A stretch of DNA of 64,000 bases, from NCBI GenBank assembly GCA_020073525.1, contig JAIQFA010000005.1, forward strand, positions 58,169-122,168. The letters run 5' to 3'. The notes below the pieces were generated by a model that ran no database searches, was not told the origin of the DNA, and saw nothing but the letters and a program-made list of their open reading frames with translations. The position numbers and the translations under genes were made by a program. The stretch is from Terriglobia bacterium (GTDB lineage: Bacteria > Acidobacteriota > Terriglobia > Terriglobales > Acidobacteriaceae). The stretch's first letter is position 1, and each line of letters opens with the position of its first letter. This document shows, in pieces, positions 58,207 to 64,000 of this stretch.

Positions 58207-58470
58207 ATGAGCGTTGACCCGGTGCGATCTACGCCAACTGGGATCGAGTGTCAGACTCCCGAGAAAGAGGTGCATGTCGCGCAGCCCTGCGCAGTACCGA
58301 TTCGGGGAAAAGTCCAAAGGCGGAACTTGCCGCAACAGAATGCAGTCCCGCTCCCCCTTGATTTCCGGAACATGAAGTCAAAGTGCAACTGGATACGTTA
58401 GCGTGTCGCGATGATTGATCAAGTCTTAGACAAGCACAACGGCAGCCGTGGCTTCGGCTCCGGTCGTGAT
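58207..58470 (+). pseudogene. Possible degenerate flaG between fliC and fliD
   Basis: flaG commonly lies between fliC and fliD. The region opens with a GTGAGG site and ATG (MSVDPVRSTPTG, a FlaG-like disordered start) but the frame stops at 58401. Parts in shifted frames read FPEHEVKVQLDT (58358-58393 region) and DQVLDKHNGSRG (about 58419-58454), which resemble the FlaG core (V-x-VQLD ... VYQVLDK-x-G). Two frameshifts would be needed to join them. I rate this as suggestive only; chance or sequencing error are alternatives. No other gene is visible in this 346-bp gap. Confidence 0.3.
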
Positions 58471-58487
58471 GGGAGAGGAGAACAACA

Positions 58488-59936
58488 ATGGCAATCAGCT
58501 TTAATGCCGCGGGTCTGCTGAACGGGAATGGCATTGATGTCAACTCGGTCGTAAACGCGATTCTCAACCAGCAAGCTGGCCCGTTATCCATTTGGCAAAA
58601 CGAGCAAACGGATCTGTCCACAGAGGCCGGGTTGCTGTCAGGACTGAACAACAACCTGACCAATCTAGCGGCCTCGGTGCAATCGCTCGCGGATCTCAAC
58701 GGCCCATTGGCTTCCCTGTCAGCAACTTCCTCGCAACCCAGCATCCTGACCGCCAGTGCCCAAACCACAGCGGCATCTGGCACGCATCAGATCGTGGTAA
58801 GCAGTCTCGCTACCACCGGCACGATCTACACCAACCCACTGACCGACGGGAACACTTCGTTCTTGCCGAGCGGCGCCAACACGGGCGACATCACCCTGCA
58901 GGTGGGAGGGTCAAGTGGCGTAACTCATGACATCACCATCACGGCGGGCAGCAATGACACTCTCAACACTTTGGCGAGTTACATCAACGCCCAGGATTGG
59001 GGAGTCAGCGCCAGCGTGGTGACCGACGCCAGCGGGGCGCGACTGGCGCTGTACAGCCAGTCCAGCGGAACCCCGGGAGCATTGGCCATTACCAATAACA
59101 CCACCAACTTGGCCTTCAACGCGCCCGTGGGTGGGACCAACGCATCCCTCACCATCGATGGAGTTCCATACAGCAGCGCCACCAACACGGTGACCGGCGC
59201 GATTAGCGGAGTTACGCTGAACCTGGCCAGCGCCTCTCCGGGAACCACTGTGCAGATTACGGTCGGACCCGACGCAACCCAAGCCACGGCAGCGATCAAC
59301 AGCTTCGTGAGTGCCTACAACACCTTGATTAACAATCTCAATGGGCAATATATAGTGAATACCGGCTCCAACAAACAGGGTCTACTGGCGCCCGACAGCG
59401 CACTTCGCTCCCTTCAATCCAGCCTGCTCAGTGATGTGACCTACTCTCTTACGGGAAATAGCGGTTTGGTCAACTTGGCCTCATTGGGCATCGACATGAA
59501 CAATGACGGAACTCTGACGGTGAATCAGGCCTCGACCGATGCCCACCCCTCTCTCAGCAACGTGCTTGCCACCAACCCGAGTGCGGTTCAGAGCTTCTTT
59601 CACAATGTTTCGGGGACCGGTTTTGCCGATCGATTCAAGAGCGACCTCACCAACTTGACGGATTCAACCAATGGCATACTGAACGTCGACATTGCTGGAA
59701 ACCTGGCGCAACAGAAAGCTCTGGGCACCCAGATCACCAACCTGCAGGACCGCCTGCTCGCCCAACAAAAGCTCTTAAACACGCTGTACTCCCAAGTGAA
59801 TGCGACGCTCCAAGCCTATCCGTCTCTTCTGGCGACGGTCACGGCAGTCATTGGCGCCCTCAACGGCAACTATTCCACTACGTCCACTACCTCTACCAAC
59901 ACGACACCCGCCACCGGCACATCTACGACGGGATAA
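58488..59936 (+). CDS. fliD: Flagellar filament cap protein FliD
   Basis: FliD caps the growing filament and helps flagellin fold into place. The 482-residue protein starts MAISFNAAGLLNGNGIDVNSVVNAIL, the usual N-terminal D0 segment, and has the FliD_N domain (ILTASAQTTAASGTHQIVVSSLA, GSNDTLNTLASYINAQDWGVSASVVTDASGARLALYSQSSG) and FliD_C domain (AINSFVSAYNTLINNLN, LASLGIDMNNDGTLTVNQ). The end is a Thr/Ser-rich tail. GGAGAGGAG precedes the ATG. fliS begins 2 bp after its stop. Confidence 0.93.
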   Translation: MAISFNAAGLLNGNGIDVNSVVNAILNQQAGPLSIWQNEQTDLSTEAGLLSGLNNNLTNLAASVQSLADLNGPLASLSATSSQPSILTASAQTTAASGTHQIVVSSLATTGTIYTNPLTDGNTSFLPSGANTGDITLQVGGSSGVTHDITITAGSNDTLNTLASYINAQDWGVSASVVTDASGARLALYSQSSGTPGALAITNNTTNLAFNAPVGGTNASLTIDGVPYSSATNTVTGAISGVTLNLASASPGTTVQITVGPDATQATAAINSFVSAYNTLINNLNGQYIVNTGSNKQGLLAPDSALRSLQSSLLSDVTYSLTGNSGLVNLASLGIDMNNDGTLTVNQASTDAHPSLSNVLATNPSAVQSFFHNVSGTGFADRFKSDLTNLTDSTNGILNVDIAGNLAQQKALGTQITNLQDRLLAQQKLLNTLYSQVNATLQAYPSLLATVTAVIGALNGNYSTTSTTSTNTTPATGTSTTG

Positions 59937-59938
59937 CT

Positions 59939-60394
59939 ATGACGACTGCCCGCACCGCCTATCGCGAAGCCGACGTACGCGGCGCCAGCCCCGTACGCCT
60001 CGTGGTCTTGCTCTGTGAACAGGTGATTGAAGACCTGAGACAAGCCGCGCGGGCGCTGGAGCAGAACGACATTGAGCGGCGGACCAATCAAATCAACCAT
60101 GCAATTCTGGTCATTGGGCATCTCCAGTCGGGACTGGATTTTGCCAACGGCGGAAAGGTCGCCCAGGATCTCGACCATTTTTATAGCGTTCTCCGCCAAA
60201 ACCTGGTGCAGGTGCAGTTCTCCCCTTCGGTGGCGGGGCTCACCCAACAGATCACGGACTTGCTGGCCGTACGAGAAGCGTGGATCGAGGTGGAACGAGC
60301 GCAGAAGCTATTGGCCACAACCGCAGCCGGCACGGTACCTTCCAGTGCCGGTGGCTCCGAGCCCGATGCTGTGCGCGTGGACTGGAAGGGATGA
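59939..60394 (+). CDS. fliS: Flagellar export chaperone FliS
   Basis: FliS binds the flagellin C-terminus in the cytoplasm and stops early polymerisation. The 151-residue protein has the family pattern: TAYREADVRGASPVRLVVLLCEQVIEDLRQAARALEQND, RTNQINHAILVIGHLQSGLDFANGGKVAQDLDHFYSVLRQNL. The family usually shows Y-x(n)-ELI-x-MLYDGAI where this protein has RLVVLLCEQVIEDL. The C-terminal 20 residues are a divergent tail. It overlaps the next small gene by four bases. Confidence 0.92.
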   Translation: MTTARTAYREADVRGASPVRLVVLLCEQVIEDLRQAARALEQNDIERRTNQINHAILVIGHLQSGLDFANGGKVAQDLDHFYSVLRQNLVQVQFSPSVAGLTQQITDLLAVREAWIEVERAQKLLATTAAGTVPSSAGGSEPDAVRVDWKG

Positions 60395-60750
60395 TGCCCT
60401 CCGACGCGCTCGAAACCTTACGGCAGGTAAATGAGAACCTGCGTTGCGCTCTGATTCATCTCCAACCAGAACAAAAGCACTGTTCGACGATCCGTCCCCA
60501 GGACTTCTCCGACATCATGAGCCAGATTTTGCGGGCGGCGGAGTGTCTGCGGCACCCGCCTGCACATTCCGAAGCAGGTGCGGCGCTCGAAAAAGAAGCC
60601 CTCGAATACCGCAGCAACCTGGAAAAACTGAAGGATTTTCTGCCCGACCTGCACGGGCGCCTTTTGGCCGAGAAGGCCCGCCTTGAAACTGCACAAACCC
60701 ATGTCGCGACTGCAGCTGCCTGGGCACGAGCCAGCAAGAAGACGCTTTGA
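60391..60750 (+). CDS. Small helical protein after fliS, FliT/FlgN-like chaperone candidate
   Basis: ATG at 60391 overlaps the fliS stop (ATGA), so it is translationally coupled; a second ATG follows at 60394. The 119-residue product is nearly all helical (ALETLRQVNENLRCALIHLQ, FSDIMSQILRAAECL, ALEKEALEYRSNLEKLKDFLPDLHGRLLAEKARLETAQTHVATAAAW). Size, charge and position match FliT-type chaperones, which follow fliS in many operons, but no family residue pattern can be claimed with confidence. Confidence 0.7.
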   Translation: MMPSDALETLRQVNENLRCALIHLQPEQKHCSTIRPQDFSDIMSQILRAAECLRHPPAHSEAGAALEKEALEYRSNLEKLKDFLPDLHGRLLAEKARLETAQTHVATAAAWARASKKTL

Positions 60751-60754
60751 AGCA

Positions 60755-60835
60755 ATTGAGCCATTGAGGTATTGAATCATTGAGTGATTGAATTCAATGA
60801 CTCGATACCTGAATGATTCAATGACTCAATCGTTC
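60755..60835. repeat. ATTGAATCATTGAG / ACTCAATGATTC inverted array
   Basis: Tandem near-repeats of an ATTGA-containing unit (ATTGAGCCATTGAGGTATTG, AATCATTGAGTGATTGAATT) are mirrored by CAATGACTCGATACCTGAATG and ATTCAATGACTCAAT around a central GAATTC. It lies between convergent genes (the fliT-like gene and flgL) and may act as a bidirectional stem, although T-tracts are weak. Confidence 0.7.
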
Positions 60836-60841
60836 TCCCCT

Positions 60842-61729
60842 CTACTTCAAATAATCAAACAGATTGTTCTGCGAGAACTTGCTGATGGCAGCCAGCGTGG
60901 CCTGAATGTCGAGTTGGGATTGGCTGAGATTCGTGGCGGCCTCGGCGAGGTCGGCGGCGCCCAGCGTGTTCTCCTGCTGCGCGATCTGCAGCTTGGCGGT
61001 ATTGAGGTAGGTGGTCTGCGACTGCGCCTGGTTTATGGCGTTGCCGTAGAACACACGCTGCGCGGAAAAGTAGCTCGAAGCTACGTTCAGTGCGCTGACC
61101 GCATCCGGAATGCCGGTATTGGCCTGTAAGGACTGAATGAGGTTATTGATGGCGAGAAAAACGTCGTTGCCGGTAGAGGAAAATAGGTCTGATCCGGGCT
61201 GGTTGACGACGACCTTATATCCACTGCCGATCGACACCTCATTGACCTCTGTGTTGCCGACATAACGAACACCGGAAGGAACGGTGTCGTCCGCCACGAA
61301 CGGCGCCGTATCCGTAAGCGTGCCGGCAAACACGTAGCGGCCCTGGTACGAAGTGTTGGCCAGAGACACCAGCTCGCTTTGAATGCCCTGCAGTTCATTG
61401 GCGATTGAGGTCCGGTTGCTATCGGAGAGCGTGCCGTTGGCCCCCTCGATGCCGAGGCTGACGGCTCGTTGCAGCGCGGTTACGACCGAACTCAACGTCG
61501 AATCGGCAGTCGACAGCTGGCCCTGAATGGTGTTGAGACTTTGCAGATATCCGTTGGTGAAGGTGGCCTGATCGTTGTTCTGGACCAGCAGGGCAGCGGC
61601 AGTCGGATTGTCGGAAGGCACGTTCACGCTTCGGCCAGACGCAATCTCAATGGTCGCCTGTTGCGATGCCAGTTTTGTCTGGTTCAGCGTCGCCAGCAGA
61701 TTGGACATGGGATTCGGATTCACGCGCAT
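60842..61729 (-). CDS. flgL: Flagellar hook-filament junction protein FlgL
   Basis: FlgL (HAP3) joins hook and filament. From the ATG at 61729 (MRVNPNPMSNLLATLNQTKL) it is 295 residues, with flagellin-like N-terminus (IASGRSVNVPSDNPTAAALLVQN), RYVFAGTLTDTAPF, and C-terminal helix (LGAADLAEAATNLSQSQLDIQATLAAISKFSQNNLFDYL). GGGAGG ten bases upstream sits at the end of flgK. An in-frame start at 61747 (TTG) would overlap that site and flgK. Overall order matches family. Confidence 0.92.
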   Translation of the reverse strand: MRVNPNPMSNLLATLNQTKLASQQATIEIASGRSVNVPSDNPTAAALLVQNNDQATFTNGYLQSLNTIQGQLSTADSTLSSVVTALQRAVSLGIEGANGTLSDSNRTSIANELQGIQSELVSLANTSYQGRYVFAGTLTDTAPFVADDTVPSGVRYVGNTEVNEVSIGSGYKVVVNQPGSDLFSSTGNDVFLAINNLIQSLQANTGIPDAVSALNVASSYFSAQRVFYGNAINQAQSQTTYLNTAKLQIAQQENTLGAADLAEAATNLSQSQLDIQATLAAISKFSQNNLFDYLK

Positions 61730-61736
61730 GGATGAT

Positions 61737-63107
61737 TTACCTCCCAAGGTTTACGGCAACGTCAAGCAGGGTGTTGACGGTCGAGACGACGCGGGCCGCG
61801 GCCTGGTACGCGGTCTGAAACTGGATGATGTTAGCCGCTTCTTCGTCGAGTGACACCCCGGAGATACTCCCGCGCTGGTCCTGCAACTGTTGCAGGATCA
61901 GGTTGGAGGCGTCGACGTCGGCGGAGGTGTTGGCGGTAACATTGCCCACATGAAAGATGATGTTGGAATAGAAGTCGAGCGGTGTCTGCCCGTTGGCCAC
62001 CACCTGATCGTGAACCGCGGCGAGGACGGCCACGTTTCCGTTGCCGCCGGAAGCGTCGTCAGAACTGGCCGCAATCAGCGCCGGGTCGGTAATGCTGACG
62101 CGCAAGGTGGCCGCCGCTCCCACTCCGCTCACAGGCGGAGGCACGAACAGATCAACGCCGGCAATGCCATTCAGATCGAAGCCTGCTCGGTTGGCGGTGT
62201 TGAGGGCGTTGGCAAGACCCGCCGCCAGCTGATCGAGACTGCTTCCTAGACTGGGAATTTCCTGGTCGCGAATCTGAATCAAACCCGCCAGACTCCCACC
62301 CGTCAGCGTACCGGTGATGTCCTGGGTTCCGGCCATGATGTGTTGCAGGCCATCGCTGCCGAGTTGGGTGGAAAAGGAGAAATTCTGCGATCCCGATACC
62401 AGTGTCGTCCCATTCGATGTGGCCAGCGTGATGCCGCCGTTGTCGGTAGGGATGACCGAAACATCCACGAGAGCGGACAACTGCCGGATAAGGTTGGTCT
62501 GCTTGTCGATCAGCATGCCGGCATCCTGGTGCGCGTTCTGAAGATTGGCAATCTGCTCGTCAACGCCGGCGATTTGCGCCGTCAGCGTATTCACCTCGCC
62601 GACGGACTGGATGACTGTCAGGTCGAGATTGCTGCGCTGCGTCTGGAGATGGTTCGCCGTGCTGTTGAAATCGTTTGCCAGATTGCCTGCCGCGGTCAGC
62701 ACGCTCTGCCGCAATGCCAGATTCGAGGGGTCCGGAGCGAGTTGCTGCAGGCTGTTAAAGAACTTGCTGATGTCGGCGCCGATGCCGGAATTGGCCGTCC
62801 CAAACTGACTCTGGATCTGTAGCAGTTGCGCCAGCGCGGCGTCGAGCTTGCTCTGCTGCTGGGTTTCCTGATTCAGTTGGATTTCGAGGATGGAATCGCG
62901 CACGCTCTCGATTTTTTGCAGAACCACTCCCGTGCCATAGGTGAGAGATCCCCAAACCACCGGTTCGCCGGACGTCAGCACGGCACGTTCCCGGGCGTAT
63001 CCCGGAGTGTTCGCGTTGGCCACGTTGTTGGAAGAGGTGGCCAGCGCCTGCTGGCTGGCCGCGAGCCCGGTCAGGGCAATCGCCAGGGACTGATTTAAAC
63101 CTGACAT
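61737..63107 (-). CDS. flgK: Flagellar hook-associated protein FlgK
   Basis: FlgK (HAP1) is the first hook-filament junction protein. The 456-residue protein has the N-terminal rod-hook-filament motif LAIALTGLAASQQALATSSNNVANANTPGYARERAVL (SSNNVANANTPGYAR is diagnostic) and the C-terminal heptad segment SGVSLDEEAANIIQFQTAYQAAARVVSTVNTLLDVAVNLG. The middle is long and Ser/Ala/Gly-rich, as usual. The ATG at 63107 lies two bases after the FlgN-like stop, with its ribosome-binding site GGAG inside that gene. Confidence 0.94.
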   Translation of the reverse strand: MSGLNQSLAIALTGLAASQQALATSSNNVANANTPGYARERAVLTSGEPVVWGSLTYGTGVVLQKIESVRDSILEIQLNQETQQQSKLDAALAQLLQIQSQFGTANSGIGADISKFFNSLQQLAPDPSNLALRQSVLTAAGNLANDFNSTANHLQTQRSNLDLTVIQSVGEVNTLTAQIAGVDEQIANLQNAHQDAGMLIDKQTNLIRQLSALVDVSVIPTDNGGITLATSNGTTLVSGSQNFSFSTQLGSDGLQHIMAGTQDITGTLTGGSLAGLIQIRDQEIPSLGSSLDQLAAGLANALNTANRAGFDLNGIAGVDLFVPPPVSGVGAAATLRVSITDPALIAASSDDASGGNGNVAVLAAVHDQVVANGQTPLDFYSNIIFHVGNVTANTSADVDASNLILQQLQDQRGSISGVSLDEEAANIIQFQTAYQAAARVVSTVNTLLDVAVNLGR

Positions 63108-63109
63108 GG

Positions 63110-63571
63110 CTATTCTCCAGCCCGGAGCCGGACTTCAGGCCTGAGCAAGCCGGGATCGGGCGTGTAGGTAGAGGCGCAACTGTCGACTACGCGGTTCAGA
63201 ATCGCGAGGCTGCGCTGCAAGTGCCGCAGCAAAGACCAGTGCACGCGTGTGAGATAGCGGATCCGGGCTCCGAGCGCCCCCCACTCGGCTTGCAGCCGCG
63301 CCGAGGGCTCAGATTGCGGGAAACCGCCGGACGTGCCCGCTGAGGGCGGCGCACCACGCCTCTCTGCTTCTTCGCGAAGCTCGTCTTCGAGACAGCTCCA
63401 TTGCCGGCACAGCTCGGCTTGATGCGCCGCGCCGCGCGCGATCGCTTCCGCGTCATTTCGCGCCAGTGCCCAGGTGCTCGACTCCAAACTCTCCGCCAGG
63501 CTGCGCAACAGCGCGAGCCTTTGTTCGATCCGTTGGCTGAGTTGGGGAAGCGATGTGTCGATATCGTCCAT
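63110..63571 (-). CDS. FlgN-like export chaperone
   Basis: The 153-residue helical protein directly precedes flgK, the normal site of flgN, whose product is the cytoplasmic chaperone for FlgK and FlgL. It has long helices (LPQLSQRIEQRLALLRSLAESLESSTWALARND, LEDELREEAERR, GARIRYLTRVHWSLLRHLQRSLAILNRVVDS) broken by a Pro/Ser loop. The sequence family is too divergent for motif proof; position and shape support the call. Its stop TAG is two bases before the flgK ATG. Confidence 0.75.
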   Translation of the reverse strand: MDDIDTSLPQLSQRIEQRLALLRSLAESLESSTWALARNDAEAIARGAAHQAELCRQWSCLEDELREEAERRGAPPSAGTSGGFPQSEPSARLQAEWGALGARIRYLTRVHWSLLRHLQRSLAILNRVVDSCASTYTPDPGLLRPEVRLRAGE

Positions 63572-63655
63572 AGCGGGACAACTCGTTAATTACCCGGCCC
63601 AGTTAGCCGCCGGTCCAGCAAAGCTGTCAGAGCACTTTGTCAAGCGTCATCTCGA

Positions 63656-63859
63656 TCATGCGTGGTCGTCGAACGTGTGCTTCGGCGTGTCAGGCCCCGG
63701 CTCCTCTTTTCCCCTTCCTTCTTCGACCTCTTGTTCCTCCACTGGCTTCTCCGGCGCAGCGGCACGCTTGCGAGGTGGCGCCGGGTCGCGCGTGTCGCGT
63801 CGCTTCTCCAGCACACGCAACAGCGCCGGATCGATGGCGTTCGTGATCAACGGCTCCAT
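63656..63859 (-). CDS. Small charged hypothetical protein in the flgM-flgN interval
   Basis: The ATG at 63859 has GGTGGAG seven bases upstream, which supports translation. The 67-residue product starts MEPLITNAIDPALLRVLEKRRDTRD and continues as a Pro/Glu/Lys-rich, probably disordered tail. It is too short and lacks the helical pattern of FlgM or FlgN. It sits between flgM and the FlgN-like gene and is probably cotranscribed with them. I do not recognise it. Confidence 0.5.
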   Translation of the reverse strand: MEPLITNAIDPALLRVLEKRRDTRDPAPPRKRAAAPEKPVEEQEVEEGRGKEEPGPDTPKHTFDDHA

Positions 63860-63891
63860 GATTCACTCCACCGTTTCCTCCGAGGCTCACG

Positions 63892-64000
63892 CTATTGATC
63901 GCCCTCCGGGTCAGTTCTGGGTGTACTCAATTCGCGTATCAACGCGTACGCCACTTTACCGGCGGGCACCGAATATTCCCCATTGCTGATTGCCTGCTGT
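63892..64000 (-). CDS. flgM: Anti-sigma-28 factor FlgM, C-terminal part (gene runs off the window)
   Basis: Reading the minus strand from 63999 gives QQAISNGEYSVPAGKVAYAL then IRELSTPRTDPEGDQ and a TAG stop at 63892-63894. This is the FlgM C-terminal helix pattern I-x-x-G-x-Y-x-V-x-x-x-x-(I/V)A-x-x-(I/L)I-x-EL, the region that binds sigma-28. Only about 35 residues lie in the window; the start is beyond the right edge. FlgM holds sigma-28 inactive until the hook is finished, in keeping with the sigma-28 promoter upstream of fliC. Confidence 0.85.
   Translation of the reverse strand, partial: QQAISNGEYSVPAGKVAYALIRELSTPRTDPEGDQ

Overview
The window looks like chromosomal DNA of an Acidobacteriota member, probably class Terriglobia (Koribacter/Terriglobus-like). 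This rests on content, not on a search: an Oar-type TonB-dependent receptor with an N-terminal carboxypeptidase-regulatory domain, a fused YncE-propeller/phosphoesterase exoprotein, an over-long duplicated ThyX, a DUF4410 protein, a winged-helix/transmembrane/malectin protein, and abundant GC-rich palindromic repeats between genes. There are no rRNA genes, CRISPR arrays, prophage or classical insertion sequences. One tRNA (CAU anticodon) is present.

Layout. 1-8400: secreted paralogues, arginase, a GxxExxY protein, AsnRS, a TIM-barrel protein translationally coupled to gamma-glutamyltranspeptidase, a YjbR protein and a secreted amidohydrolase. 8785-18100: an Ig-repeat lipoprotein, an HtrA protease, an orphan hydantoinase-B subunit invaded by two palindromic repeats, SppA, an IHF/HU protein, a sugar-binding-fold protein without a signal peptide, and the tRNA. 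18200-27400: DUF4410 protein, membrane-anchored wHTH-malectin protein, TPR protein, diacylglycerol-kinase-like enzyme, S10 carboxypeptidase, PurM/PurN, and a four-helix-bundle gene between inverted repeats. 27600-37450: Rid protein, histone-H1-like polyampholyte, lipoprotein plus FtsX-type permease, MltG, PerM-type transporter, RuvX, CarD, GreA, CDP-alcohol phosphatidyltransferase and isoaspartyl peptidase. 37700-46000: a surface-nutrient region (propeller-phosphoesterase, TonB receptor, OprB porin, coiled-coil protein). 46100-53930: GluQ, YceI, PgeF/YfiH, pirin, FmdB, ThyX and GNAT. 53918-64000: a flagellar/chemotaxis-motor region: motB, motA, flbD on the minus strand; fliC, a possible flaG remnant, fliD, fliS and a small chaperone-like gene on the plus strand; then flgL, flgK, a FlgN-like gene, a small unknown and the C-terminus of flgM on the minus strand.

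How parts work together. The flagellar block encodes filament (FliC), cap (FliD), hook-filament junction (FlgK/FlgL), export chaperones (FliS, FlgN-like), stator (MotA/MotB) and late-gene control: a near-consensus sigma-28 promoter upstream of fliC, with the anti-sigma-28 factor FlgM at the right edge. MltG, HtrA, SppA, the LolA-like lipoprotein and the S10 peptidase concern the cell envelope. CarD and GreA act on RNA polymerase.

Most notable for follow-up: (1) a one-component membrane sensor candidate joining a cytoplasmic DNA-binding-like domain to two extracytoplasmic malectin domains, with a perfect 12-bp palindrome upstream; (2) a four-helix-bundle gene flanked by ~35-bp inverted repeats, with a cargo-free copy of the same repeat pair at 15019-15110; (3) palindromic elements inserted in frame in a hydantoinase subunit; (4) a flagellin carrying three tandem ~110-residue insert domains; (5) a pseudo-dimeric ThyX whose signature motif is split between its halves; (6) a protein that is acidic in its first half and polylysine/alanine in its second. 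Functional calls come from motif recognition by eye; no database search was run.
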